A DNA stretch of 40,386 nt from a virus, in the IMG/VR virus record IMGVR_UViG_3300021376_000133, positions 1 through 40,386 of that record; one strand, 5' to 3'. The notes under the pieces are model-generated. The model did no database searches. It had not been told where the DNA came from and saw only the letters and a list, made by a program, of their open reading frames with translations. Shown one piece after another: positions 15,070-23,226 of this stretch; positions within the stretch are counted from its first letter, which is position 1, and each line of letters starts with the position of its first letter. The translations under genes were made by a program, and so were the position numbers.

Positions 15070-16190
15070 AATTGCGAGGATTAATAAAAGAAGACATTAA
15101 TAATGTTAATAAAGTAGAATTAAAATTACTTAATTATCTACATAAAAATTCTATATCGAAAAATTCAACAGATATATATAAAACTTTAAATAAAGAATTA
15201 CATATTGATGATAAAGATATTATTAGTAGAGTCATAAAGTTATATAAAAATAATTCAGTTGGGGATGATGAAATGTATGACGAAACTATTAATTGGGTTG
15301 TACCATCAGAAAATGATTATAGTGATGAAGTTAGAGCGATTGCCCAATCACTAAATGTTGATCCAGAATTATTTGTTTTTAGGGGAATTACCTATGATTT
15401 AGAAATATATAACTATATACCAAATAATAATTTATATGAAGTTGGTACATATGACGATTTAGTTAGAAGTATTAGAGAAAAAATGGTTCAAACTGAATTT
15501 GATGGTTATAGTGTTTGGATATTAGAAAAATACATGAAATTAAATGAGGAAATATTAGATTACAATATAACTGAAATAATTGAGGAGGAGATAACTAATA
15601 TGTCACCATATAAAATGTTAAATTATATCGGTGATGGGAATACTATTGAAGATATTGAATATAATAAAGAAATGGTAGAGGAAAATGAAGTTGAATTAAA
15701 AATTAGTAATAAAAATAAAAATTCAATACTTAAAAAAATAGATAAGTTGGAATCTGAAAAATTAATTATACTACAACAAATAGATGATGAAGATGATTCC
15801 GATGAGTACACTAAATATTTAGATATCATAGAAACTAAAATAAATGAATTAAGTGAGGAATATAATAATTTATTAATGTATATCTCAAGTTTAGAGGATG
15901 AGATAGAAGATCTGAAAGAAAAAACCCCATCGAAAGAAGATATCATTAAAATGTATACCCATTATAGATATGAAGAAATATATGAAGATTATATGGGCAA
16001 TCCTTATGACTATATTAGAGGGTCGGAATTAACAATAGAAGAGGCAATAGAAGAAAATGTTATTGAATTTGATGAGATGGGTATGATAAAAGAGATGATT
16101 GGTAATGCGTTAAACACTGATCACTTAATGACAGTCGATATAGACAACCAAAGTTATTTTGTAGTAAATAATTTCCACCATATATTTTAA
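15066..16190 (+). CDS. Tagged coiled-coil protein, paralogue of 10818-11918
   Basis: A 374-aa protein starting MKLRGLIKED (LIKE as site). The following helical domain (LLNYLHKNSISKNSTDIYKT then LNKELHIDDKDII) matches the shared domain. A middle segment (YNYIPNNNLYEVGTYDD, VWILEKYMKL) aligns in order with the 10818 protein. A coiled coil spans about residues 195-300, and a short beta end (MTVDIDNQSYFVVNNF) closes it. Identity to its paralogue is low by eye, but architecture and length are the same, so the duplication is old. Function unknown. Confidence 0.65.
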   Translation: MKLRGLIKEDINNVNKVELKLLNYLHKNSISKNSTDIYKTLNKELHIDDKDIISRVIKLYKNNSVGDDEMYDETINWVVPSENDYSDEVRAIAQSLNVDPELFVFRGITYDLEIYNYIPNNNLYEVGTYDDLVRSIREKMVQTEFDGYSVWILEKYMKLNEEILDYNITEIIEEEITNMSPYKMLNYIGDGNTIEDIEYNKEMVEENEVELKISNKNKNSILKKIDKLESEKLIILQQIDDEDDSDEYTKYLDIIETKINELSEEYNNLLMYISSLEDEIEDLKEKTPSKEDIIKMYTHYRYEEIYEDYMGNPYDYIRGSELTIEEAIEENVIEFDEMGMIKEMIGNALNTDHLMTVDIDNQSYFVVNNFHHIF

Positions 16191-16197
16191 AAATATA

Positions 16198-16226
16198 TTG
16201 ACATTTAAGTAAAAAATCCATATTAT
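16198..16226 (+). promoter_or_regulatory. Possible sigma70-like promoter
   Basis: TTGACA (16198-16203), 17 bp and TATTAT (16221-16226) match the classical sigma70 layout, 15 bp upstream of the DUF3310 gene. Against the Bacteroidota consensus it has mismatches in both boxes. Confidence 0.4.
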
Positions 16227-16240
16227 TAAAACAAAAAAAT

Positions 16241-16465
16241 ATGGATAAACCTATTAGTACAAACGAAAGAGTTGTTCACCCATTACATTATAATAAGGGT
16301 ATCGAAATGTGGGATTATGCCCATTCACATAATTTAGATTTTTTTGAGGGAAATATTGTTAAATATGTTACCAGATGGAAACATAAAAATGGTATAGAAG
16401 ATCTTAAGAAGGCAAAACAATATTTAGATAAATTAATCGAATTAGAGAGTAGAAATAACCAATGA
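16241..16465 (+). CDS. DUF3310 (SaV-like) phage protein
   Basis: A 74-aa protein with the full DUF3310 pattern: VVHPLHYNKGIEMWDYAHSH, FEGNIVKYVTRWKHKNGIED and LKKAKQYLDKLIELE. These small proteins are widespread in phages, often close to replication and nucleotide genes, and their function is not established. It overlaps the DUF2493 gene by 4 bp, so the two are co-translated. Confidence 0.85.
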   Translation: MDKPISTNERVVHPLHYNKGIEMWDYAHSHNLDFFEGNIVKYVTRWKHKNGIEDLKKAKQYLDKLIELESRNNQ

Positions 16466-16809
16466 AAGTCATAGTTGCAGGTAGTAGAACATTTAATGAC
16501 TATGAACTTTTAAAAAAGAAATTAGATTACTTTCTACAAAATCAAAAAGACATAACTATTATATCTGGAAAAGCCAGAGGTGCAGATTCATTAGGTGAAG
16601 ATTATGCACACCAAAACCATCATAAAGTCGAAGAATACCCTGCAATGTGGGATTTATACGGCAAAAGGGCAGGTTATATGAGAAATGAAGAGATGGCTAA
16701 AGTGGCTGATGGTGCAATTATTTTTTGGGATGGAGAAAGTAAGGGTACTAAACATATGATAGATCTTTGTAAAAAATTTAAATTAAAATTGCGTGTTGTT
16801 AAATTTTAG
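16462..16809 (+). CDS. DUF2493/YspA-type SLOG-family protein
   Basis: A 115-aa Rossmann-like protein. VIVAGSRTFNDYELL at the start, ISGKARGADSLGEDYA at about 35-50 and GRNE-type AGYMRNEEMAKVADGAIIFWDGES are the hallmarks of the DUF2493 branch of the SLOG superfamily, which also includes DprA and LOG-like nucleotide-binding proteins. Members are proposed to bind or process nucleotide-derived ligands. Common in phages; co-operonic with DUF3310. Confidence 0.85.
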   Translation: MKVIVAGSRTFNDYELLKKKLDYFLQNQKDITIISGKARGADSLGEDYAHQNHHKVEEYPAMWDLYGKRAGYMRNEEMAKVADGAIIFWDGESKGTKHMIDLCKKFKLKLRVVKF

Positions 16810-16832
16810 CATATTTATTTCCAAAATATGTT

Positions 16833-17153
16833 ATGAATTACACAATACAAGAGATTTATGATATTATTTGTGACTCAGATAATATCCTTACGTTAATTTT
16901 TAAAGTGGAAGGTGATGGTGATGACTATTACAGAGAATTAGTGGATAGTGATTACTACAACTGGTGTTATGAACATTACATAACCGAAGGACAGGATAAT
17001 TTAGACTACAATGATGAAGAAGAACTTATACCTGATTATTTTGGTTATGATAAATGGAATATGTATTACTGTAATGAAGATATGATTATGGATTATCTTT
17101 ATGACAATTACAGTGATTTTAAAGATTTACCCTCACCTAAAACAGATGAATAA
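16833..17153 (+). CDS. Acidic Tyr-rich hypothetical protein
   Basis: A 106-aa strongly acidic protein, rich in D, E and Y, starting MNYTIQEIYDIICDSDN. Helical start, then YYNWCYEHYITEG and DYFGYDKWNMYYC. No catalytic motif. Its charge recalls DNA-mimic proteins, but composition alone is weak evidence in this AT-rich genome. A motif variant ATATTTATT at 16811-16819 precedes it by 13 bp. It ends 4 bp before the stop of the convergent 605-aa gene. Confidence 0.5.
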   Translation: MNYTIQEIYDIICDSDNILTLIFKVEGDGDDYYRELVDSDYYNWCYEHYITEGQDNLDYNDEEELIPDYFGYDKWNMYYCNEDMIMDYLYDNYSDFKDLPSPKTDE

Positions 17154-17157
17154 ATAT

Positions 17158-18975
17158 TTATCTTTTTACTACTAAATTAACTTTTAAAGGGATACCATTT
17201 TCTTTACCCCATTTTCTAAATTCTATTGCGTGAGGTTCTCTATCTTCCCACATCTCAATAGATTCCACCGTAGGATATTTAATAAGTAAGGTTCTAATAG
17301 TATTTAACTTACTACCTAAAGTATCTCCATTCCCTTTATAATGATATTCATCGAAATAAATTCCGTTTGATGATAATAAACCTTCTACTTGTTTATGTTG
17401 TTGAGGTAATCTACCCGTTAACATCACTAACAATGTATTAGGATTTTCTTTTTCTCTTTCATACGCATTAACTGTAGGTGGTATAGTTTTAATATCGAAT
17501 ATTTCAGTATCTAAAGATTCTGGTTTACTCCACCATCCGATGTGTGGGTATTTTGTACCTGTCTTTTCTTCCCATATTACTTTACCTTCTTCTGGGTGAG
17601 GTGTAGACATAAGTGTACCATCAAAATCAAATATTGATATTTTATTTACGATATTTTTATTTTCTTTTAGTAATTTAGTTTTATTGTATCTAACACTTTC
17701 ATTTAAATCTAAAACACTTCCTTGTACCCAATCACTTAAATTTTCTATTGGAACTAAATGTGATTTACCTTCATATGTAAATTTAATTTTATCATTTTCA
17801 AAATCCACATCCAACATGTAAAAATGAATCTTATCATCCTTACTTTTGTACCAGTCACCCTTTTCATTTGTCTGAGATACTAAAACAAAACCTAAATCTT
17901 TAATATATTTATAAAAATTTTGTCTTTTTTCCATTAATTCAGTAAGATCAATATCATCATTTTCAATAATACTATCAATAATTCTACTTAAAGTTCTATT
18001 AAATTCAGTTTTAATAGTTTCTATTTGTTCATCGTCTACCCACGACTCATAATAAACACCTTCTAAATTAACATATGGTTGTATTTCCGCATCTTTTAAT
18101 TCAGATAAATTAATTAAACCTTTTTCTGTTATAATATCAATTAAATCATCATAAGGTATCTCAATACAATAAGAACCTGAATTACATGATGCATCATCTG
18201 TATTATATTTTATTTCACTTTTATATTCTTCTTTTGCGGCAGTTTCTCTAGATCTAGTAACCGCATAACCAACTTCGGTTAAATAATCATTTTTTATATC
18301 TTCATATTTATCTGTTGGTAAAATACCTTCTAAAAATTCTGAAACTTCACCTTGTTCTATATTTTTATTATCTTTACCAGGCCAAGTATTTTTACCACCG
18401 ATTAGTGCCAATGTTTTAAATAATTCTTCAGTTTCTTCATTAGTATAAACATAATCGAATTCTTCATCACTTACCTCTTCATAATCACTTCCGTAATCAC
18501 TAAAAATACTATCATAAATATATAAATCTTGTTCATATAAACCAGAAAAATGTTCTTTCCATTCGTTATACTCTAGTTCTAATGTTATGTAATCATCATT
18601 CCATACAATACAGGGTGTAGAACTTCTCCAACCACCGCAACGGATATTAATCCATTCACCATATATTTTTTCTAATTTCTCATATTCATCATCATATAAT
18701 AAATCTAAATACTCTTCTCTTTCAGAATTACGACTAAATGAACTCATTTTTCTAATAAAAGAAACTAAAGCATTTTCATCATCATATTCCACCTCACTAT
18801 AATCTTTATCACCTTTACTATGATACCAAACACTATATAGGTGTGCAGCCTCTTTAGAATCTAAACCTAAATCATTTTTTAATATTCTAAAGGCTTCTGT
18901 TTTGTCAAATACATCATCTAAATGTTGATCTAAATATGTTAGAAATCTTATCTCCGCTCTGTTTAATTTTCTCAT
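17158..18975 (-). CDS. Helical-domain protein fused to Swiss-Army-Knife-type HAD domain
   Basis: A 605-aa protein. Residues 1-65 (LNRAEIRFLTYLDQHLDDVF, LGLDSKEAAHLYSVWY) carry the helical domain shared with several tagged proteins, though without a clear tag before it. The middle is acidic and of unknown fold. From about 443 there is a HAD hydrolase: FDFDGTL with catalytic D450 and D452, GWWSKPESL, LTGR and WEDREPHA. The TP..GWW..P.SL block identifies the HAD type found in 'Swiss Army Knife' RNA-repair proteins, where it would act as a phosphatase on RNA ends. Just before it, LNES (424-427) and LLKEN (435-439) look like a buried tag. The RNA ligase and P-loop kinase in the window fit the same pathway. 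Confidence 0.75.
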   Translation of the reverse strand: MRKLNRAEIRFLTYLDQHLDDVFDKTEAFRILKNDLGLDSKEAAHLYSVWYHSKGDKDYSEVEYDDENALVSFIRKMSSFSRNSEREEYLDLLYDDEYEKLEKIYGEWINIRCGGWRSSTPCIVWNDDYITLELEYNEWKEHFSGLYEQDLYIYDSIFSDYGSDYEEVSDEEFDYVYTNEETEELFKTLALIGGKNTWPGKDNKNIEQGEVSEFLEGILPTDKYEDIKNDYLTEVGYAVTRSRETAAKEEYKSEIKYNTDDASCNSGSYCIEIPYDDLIDIITEKGLINLSELKDAEIQPYVNLEGVYYESWVDDEQIETIKTEFNRTLSRIIDSIIENDDIDLTELMEKRQNFYKYIKDLGFVLVSQTNEKGDWYKSKDDKIHFYMLDVDFENDKIKFTYEGKSHLVPIENLSDWVQGSVLDLNESVRYNKTKLLKENKNIVNKISIFDFDGTLMSTPHPEEGKVIWEEKTGTKYPHIGWWSKPESLDTEIFDIKTIPPTVNAYEREKENPNTLLVMLTGRLPQQHKQVEGLLSSNGIYFDEYHYKGNGDTLGSKLNTIRTLLIKYPTVESIEMWEDREPHAIEFRKWGKENGIPLKVNLVVKR

Positions 18976-19020
18976 AGATACAATAATATAAAATAAATAT
19001 TAAAAAAAAAGGTTAAAATG

Positions 19021-19052
19021 TTTGGTGGATTAAAAAATAATGATTAGATTTG
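19021..19052 (+). promoter_or_regulatory. Bacteroidota-type promoter
   Basis: TTTG at 19021-19024, a 20-bp spacer and TAGATTTG at 19045-19052 match the consensus fully, 23 bp before the DUF932 start. Confidence 0.8.
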
Positions 19053-19075
19053 TATATAACTAAAAAATAATAATT

Positions 19076-19870
19076 ATGAATTATCTAAGTTTAAATGAGA
19101 TTGGTTCGATTTGTCCATCGGCTTTAACGCAAGCCCCATCAAATCATTTGTCACATGTTTATCGTTTTATTCCTACTACGGAAGTGATTGACATCTTAAA
19201 TGAACAAGGTTGGTTACCTACAAAGGCTATGCAATCGGGAAGTAGAAAAGGTAAGGAGGCTAAGAGTCCATTTAAGAAACATATGTTACGATTCAGAAAT
19301 GAAAGTAATACCCAAATCGCCAGAGAAATAGGTGATACACATCCCGAAATTCTTTTGACTAATTCTCACGATGGTTCTTCATCATTTAAATTTCATGTAG
19401 GACTTTTCAGATTAGTATGTTCTAACGGATTAGTTATCGCAGATAAAACTTTTGATGAATTCAGAGTGATGCATAAAGGATTCCAAAAAGAAGACATTCT
19501 TAATGTCATCAATATGTCTACTGAAAAAATCCCACAAGTTGTTGGTCAAGTTCAAAGAATGATGTCTAAAGAACTTACTCAAACACAACAGTATGATTTC
19601 GCAAAAATGATTGCGGATAATCGTTGGGGTGAGAACAAAATGGTAGATCTTAATCAGATGTTATCTATCCGTAGACAAGAAGATTCTGGTAACGATTTAT
19701 GGAGTGTATTCAACAGAGTTCAAGAAAATATGTTACAAGGTGGGACTCTGATTGTGACACCAAAAGACAACGGTAGTGTTAGGAGATCTAGAAGTAGATT
19801 AATTCGTTCCATTGAACAAAATTTAGAAGTAAATAAAATGTTGTGGACGGCTTCAGAATTAATTCTCTGA
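19076..19870 (+). CDS. DUF932-like phage/plasmid protein
   Basis: A 264-aa protein of the DUF932 type: SHVYRFIPTTEVIDILNEQG, FRNESNTQI-like strand, HPEILLTNSHDGSSSFKFHV and GLFRLVCSNGLVI. These proteins are common in phages and plasmids; some are near recombination or replication genes, and their activity is not established. It has its own promoter and terminator. G+C and codon choice are somewhat higher than in neighbours, which fits a conserved, highly expressed gene. Confidence 0.8.
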   Translation: MNYLSLNEIGSICPSALTQAPSNHLSHVYRFIPTTEVIDILNEQGWLPTKAMQSGSRKGKEAKSPFKKHMLRFRNESNTQIAREIGDTHPEILLTNSHDGSSSFKFHVGLFRLVCSNGLVIADKTFDEFRVMHKGFQKEDILNVINMSTEKIPQVVGQVQRMMSKELTQTQQYDFAKMIADNRWGENKMVDLNQMLSIRRQEDSGNDLWSVFNRVQENMLQGGTLIVTPKDNGSVRRSRSRLIRSIEQNLEVNKMLWTASELIL

Positions 19871-19892
19871 TAATCATATATAAATAAAAAAG

Positions 19893-19919
19893 TGGGGGTT
19901 ATTGACTCCCATTTTTTTT
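19893..19919 (+). terminator. Rho-independent terminator
   Basis: TGGGGGT (19893-19899), loop TATTG and ACTCCCA (19905-19911) pair with one G-T wobble and are followed by eight T. It closes the DUF932 unit. Confidence 0.8.
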
Positions 19920-19949
19920 GCCCAATATAATACTTTTTACTTAGAGATT

Positions 19950-19958
19950 ATATTTATA
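19950..19958 (+). promoter_or_regulatory. ATATTTATA motif, candidate phage promoter element
   Basis: ATATTTATA 15 bp upstream of the gene at 19974 and 30 bp after the DUF932 terminator. Confidence 0.45.
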
Positions 19959-19973
19959 ATATAAACGTTTAAT

Positions 19974-20576
19974 ATGGCTGAAATTACAATCGCATTCATA
20001 ACTGGAGTAATAAGTCCAATTGCATTATTATTAGTTAAGAACTGGTTAGATAAAAAGAAAAATAAAAAAGACCCAATCACAGAAACACTTTTATTAGGTG
20101 AACAAGTTACACATAAAATAGATGAAATTAGAGAGGGTGTTAAATCGGATAGGGTTTGGATAACCCAATTCCATAATGGAGGACACTTTTACCCAACTGG
20201 TAAATCCATTACCAAATTTTCTATTATTTATGAAAGTGTATCAATAAATGTTAATTCAATACAACACAGTTTACAGAATATACCTGTAAATATATTTTCT
20301 AGGGCATTAAATAGATTAGTTACAAATGATGTAATTGAGATTTATAATTATAAAGATGAAACTATTGCTACCTTTGGTTTAAAAGATATTGCGGAAACTA
20401 ACGGATGTAAATCAGGTTATATATTTGCAATAAAAACTATTGACGATAAATTTATTGGTGTATTAGGTATTGACTACACAAAAGAATTAGTTAAACTGGA
20501 TGACGATGTTATAAATAACATTATGGTGCAAGTATCTTCTCTTGGTGGTGTACTGATGAATCATTTAAAGGGGTAA
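19974..20576 (+). CDS. Membrane-anchored GAF-like protein
   Basis: A 200-aa protein with one N-terminal membrane helix (AFITGVISPIALLLVKNWL, residues 7-25), a basic linker, and a domain beginning DRVWITQFHNGGHFYPTGKS. The later strands (GYIFAIKTIDDKFIGVLGID) resemble a GAF fold, the small-molecule sensing fold. Similar one-helix proteins with ITQFHNGG occur in other phages. The cytoplasmic domain would lie under the host membrane. Its last 56 bp overlap the convergent gene. Confidence 0.55.
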   Translation: MAEITIAFITGVISPIALLLVKNWLDKKKNKKDPITETLLLGEQVTHKIDEIREGVKSDRVWITQFHNGGHFYPTGKSITKFSIIYESVSINVNSIQHSLQNIPVNIFSRALNRLVTNDVIEIYNYKDETIATFGLKDIAETNGCKSGYIFAIKTIDDKFIGVLGIDYTKELVKLDDDVINNIMVQVSSLGGVLMNHLKG

Positions 20577-21042
20577 ACCAAAAAGGTATTTCCCTATTAG
20601 TCCACTTACTAAAATCTTTTTTATACATAATATAGTATTTTCTATAAGATTCTACCGCTTCACCAGTAATCTTACATTCATCAGGCATTGCCAAAGGAAA
20701 TGGTGTGATATCACCTAACTCTTTAATATTTGGTTTATGTATCATACACCATTCGATTATATCTTGTGATTTATGTCTTTTACCATATCTGTGAGTATAT
20801 TCTTTACATAATTCCATCCCTAAATCACACAACCAAATATAATTTTCTAAACATTCTCTAACCCATATAGAACAGGGATGATTTTTATGGGACAGTTTAT
20901 ATGGTGCAACATGATTACTACCCAACATCCAATGAGAACCACATAGTAGTTGCGCGTACTCCACACACATTTTTACAACATGACAATTTACATGATATTC
21001 CGCACATTTTTTAGTGTCTAAATCTAATACAAATATATTCAT
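20521..21042 (-). CDS. Conserved phage protein of the NIFVLD/HVVKM type
   Basis: A 173-aa protein starting MNIFVLDLDTKKCAEYHVNC, then HVVKMCVEYAQLLCGSHW, KNHPCSIWVRECLENYIWL, EYTHRYGKRHKS and TPFPLAMPDECK, ending with WTNREIPFWF. This is a well-conserved phage family, sometimes annotated as related to pyrimidine dimer DNA glycosylase; I know of no firm biochemical proof. The conserved part ends near residue 155 and the last residues overlap the neighbouring gene. It has a perfect host-type promoter on the minus strand. Confidence 0.65.
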   Translation of the reverse strand: MNIFVLDLDTKKCAEYHVNCHVVKMCVEYAQLLCGSHWMLGSNHVAPYKLSHKNHPCSIWVRECLENYIWLCDLGMELCKEYTHRYGKRHKSQDIIEWCMIHKPNIKELGDITPFPLAMPDECKITGEAVESYRKYYIMYKKDFSKWTNREIPFWFTPLNDSSVHHQEKILAP

Positions 21043-21066
21043 ATATAGTTATTTATTTTGTTTGTA

Positions 21067-21098
21067 CAAATGTAAACATAAGATTTCGATAAAACAAA
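21067..21098 (-). promoter_or_regulatory. Bacteroidota-type promoter
   Basis: On the minus strand TTTG (21095-21098), a 20-bp spacer and TACATTTG (21067-21074) match the consensus fully, 25 bp upstream of the start at 21042. Confidence 0.8.
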
Positions 21099-22067
21099 TT
21101 AATGATTATATCTTTCTATTATTTTTAATGTTTTTTCATTAACTTTAACAATTCCAGATTCGATTAAATCTAATATTTTAGTTTTTTCTATATAGGGTAC
21201 TTCTTTTTCAGTGATAATTTTATATTTACCACCATATAATTCTAAACCCTTATTAATTTTTAATTCATTATCTTTGTATTTAAGTAATTTAGTTGGTTTA
21301 ATTTCATAAATATTATCACCATCAGTATAATCTGGATAATAAACTTTTTGTTTACCATCTTTATCATATATTATTTTATATTGATTTCTTTCACAACTAA
21401 TAAATGTTGTATGACTATTTAAAACTAAAAAAGATAATTCTAATGAACTTCTAAAATATAACCCATTATACCAACCACAAAAATGTTTATTATTATTTGA
21501 CTTAGAAATATATTTTTCTCTATCTAAATTTGACAAATAATACTTATTGATGCCATCCCTAATTTTATTTTTAGTTTCTTCGGAGTGATTTAAAGTCCCA
21601 TTTTTTCTTTTTGATTTAATAATTTTATTTTGCCATTTATTGGTTCTAGGTTTACCAACACCTTTAAGTGATTTACTAATTTTAATTTTAATTGAATCTA
21701 ATTTAGTTGGATTGGTTACACCATACTTTTTCATATTAGATAACTCCCAATTCAACTGTTTAGTTTTTTGGTTTGTATTTTGAACCCTTTTAGTTATAGT
21801 TTCTTTTGATTGACGTTTACCTTTCCAATAATCACGTTTGATTGTTTTATTTTTATCTCTACACTCTAGTGAACAATTTTTTAAATAACCAACACCAAAA
21901 TTTCGGTAAGTAGTTTGGTTACCACAAACAGTACATTGCCCTTCATCTTCTTTTTTCAGATATTTATCATAGTATTTTTTACTACTAATATTATGTTTAG
22001 CATTAACATGATTACTTAACCCTTTTAGGTTGTTAAAAGTTTCTTTACAAATTTTACAAGTTTCCAT
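21099..22067 (-). CDS. Freestanding homing endonuclease (NUMOD3 plus PD-(D/E)xK-like)
   Basis: A 322-aa protein. It starts with a C2H2-type finger (CKICKETFNNLKGLSNHVNA, then KH), followed by a second CxxC pair (CTVCGNQ, CSLEC). Short NUMOD3-like DNA-binding repeats follow (YWKGKRQSKETITKR; KWQNKI..K; HSEETKNKIRDGINKYY). The catalytic part has FRSSLELSFLVLN, then YYPDYTDGDNIYEIKPTK, the E..PD..ExK pattern of PD-(D/E)xK/Vsr-like nucleases. Such genes spread by cutting alleles that lack them. It sits on the minus strand between unrelated genes; the target is probably an adjacent gene. ATATTTATA lies 12 bp upstream. Confidence 0.8.
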   Translation of the reverse strand: METCKICKETFNNLKGLSNHVNAKHNISSKKYYDKYLKKEDEGQCTVCGNQTTYRNFGVGYLKNCSLECRDKNKTIKRDYWKGKRQSKETITKRVQNTNQKTKQLNWELSNMKKYGVTNPTKLDSIKIKISKSLKGVGKPRTNKWQNKIIKSKRKNGTLNHSEETKNKIRDGINKYYLSNLDREKYISKSNNNKHFCGWYNGLYFRSSLELSFLVLNSHTTFISCERNQYKIIYDKDGKQKVYYPDYTDGDNIYEIKPTKLLKYKDNELKINKGLELYGGKYKIITEKEVPYIEKTKILDLIESGIVKVNEKTLKIIERYNH

Positions 22068-22078
22068 ATCTTTTTATT

Positions 22079-22087
22079 TATAAATAT
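22079..22087 (-). promoter_or_regulatory. ATATTTATA motif, candidate phage promoter element
   Basis: Minus-strand ATATTTATA about 12 bp upstream of the homing endonuclease start. Confidence 0.4.
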
Positions 22088-22153
22088 GAAGAACTTTATA
22101 AAAGTCTCTAAAAACATTTTAACATTATGTGTATCATACATTAAATAATAAAA

Positions 22154-22185
22154 GTTGATTTTTTTAAATAAAATTAATATTATTG
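22154..22185 (+). promoter_or_regulatory. Weak Bacteroidota-type promoter
   Basis: GTTG (22154-22157), 20 bp and TATTATTG (22178-22185) match the host layout with one mismatch per box, just before the ATG at 22189. Confidence 0.45.
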
Positions 22186-22188
22186 TGT

Positions 22189-22608
22189 ATGGAAAATACA
22201 AATCTAATCAATGCCTTAGTAAAACATCTTAGTAAAGATAACAATTTAAATGAGAATTTTTTGAATACTGTTAGGGATAAAGTCAATGATATTAAAATTC
22301 AAAGAGATAATATAGATAGGTTATTAGATGAATTAAAAATATCTATTATTAAAAGTAGTTCACATCTATTATTAGAAAAAATACATAAAGGTGATAAAGA
22401 GGCTTCTTTAACTATATTAAATAATACCAGAGATAGATCAGTATTTTATGATTTTGTTGATAGTTTAAATAACCTATTAGTAGAATATGAAAAGTATTAC
22501 CAAAACTATGAGTTAAACGCATCAGAACTTTTAGATTGTAAAGAAAGATTAGGATTAAATGATCATAGATTACATAAATTAATTAACGAAATTAATTTGG
22601 ATAATTAA
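22189..22608 (+). CDS. Helical hypothetical protein
   Basis: Read from ATG 22189; a TTG six bases upstream is less likely. The 139-aa product is almost all helical with a coiled-coil tendency (DKVNDIKIQRDNIDRLLDEL) and charged throughout, with a second helical bundle at NNLLVEYEKYYQNYELNASE. No motif or tag. It is the first gene of a plus-strand series leading to the IMPDH-like gene. Confidence 0.5.
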   Translation: MENTNLINALVKHLSKDNNLNENFLNTVRDKVNDIKIQRDNIDRLLDELKISIIKSSSHLLLEKIHKGDKEASLTILNNTRDRSVFYDFVDSLNNLLVEYEKYYQNYELNASELLDCKERLGLNDHRLHKLINEINLDN

Positions 22609-22627
22609 AATAATATTTCTATATTTG
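22596..22627 (+). promoter_or_regulatory. Bacteroidota-type promoter
   Basis: TTTG at 22596-22599, a 20-bp spacer and TATATTTG at 22620-22627 match the consensus fully; the -33 box lies in the end of the preceding gene. It serves the gene at 22643 and the operon behind it. Confidence 0.8.
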
Positions 22628-22642
22628 TTTAAAATATATGTT

Positions 22643-22927
22643 ATGGATATCTTGAACACAAAAAATTTATTTGATAAAATGTCTAAATTTTTGGGTAATG
22701 GTTATGAACCAGTATACGATAACAAAGGATTACCCTCAAAAATAAAAACTTCATTAGATGGTAAAGTATATGATTTAACCACTCAATATAGTAGAAATAT
22801 TTTACATAGAAGTATTTCTAGTGATTTGTGTTCTTTAGGGGTTGACCCTATCTCATCTAAAACTATATGTGAGATGTACGTATCAAAATTATATGATGAC
22901 TATAAAAAGGCAGTATTATCTTTATGA
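22643..22927 (+). CDS. Small hypothetical protein
   Basis: The ATG at 22643 lies about 15 bp after the -7 box, giving 94 aa; an upstream TTG is inside the promoter and was rejected. The protein starts MDILNTKNLFDKMSKFLGNG and contains a short β-hairpin (IKTSLDGKVYDLTTQYS), then a helical end. No family recognised. Overlaps the next gene by 4 bp. Confidence 0.5.
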   Translation: MDILNTKNLFDKMSKFLGNGYEPVYDNKGLPSKIKTSLDGKVYDLTTQYSRNILHRSISSDLCSLGVDPISSKTICEMYVSKLYDDYKKAVLSL

Positions 22928-23226
22928 AAGATTTTTATTTTAGTAATGAAGACGATAAAAAAAATTTCTTTTTAGAAAATAAATGGTTAATACACTCACT
23001 AATTGTTGAGTGTGTGAGAAAATGCATAGATGAAGGTTTAGATTCTTTGGTTATTTTTAGAATCATTAACCCATTAGACGATTTCATATTAACAACAGAA
23101 TTATATAAAAAAGATTGGGGGGAAAGTTTGGGTAAATCTTTGGAGTATTATGAATCTATTGAAGAATATGAGATGTGTGATAAAATAATAAAATTATTAA
23201 AAATTATTAAAGGTGGAACTTCTTAA
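22924..23226 (+). CDS. Small hypothetical protein
   Basis: A 100-aa helical protein starting MKDFYFSNEDDKKNFFLEN with a central SLIVECVRKCIDEGLDSLVI helix-turn-helix-like stretch, ending in KIIKLLKIIKGGTS. No catalytic motif. It is coupled to the genes on both sides by overlaps. Confidence 0.5.
   Translation: MKDFYFSNEDDKKNFFLENKWLIHSLIVECVRKCIDEGLDSLVIFRIINPLDDFILTTELYKKDWGESLGKSLEYYESIEEYEMCDKIIKLLKIIKGGTS

Noticed and set aside
17152-17161. ATATTTATC between two convergent gene ends as another promoter motif
   Set aside because: It is not upstream of a gene on the plus strand, and it differs in the last base.
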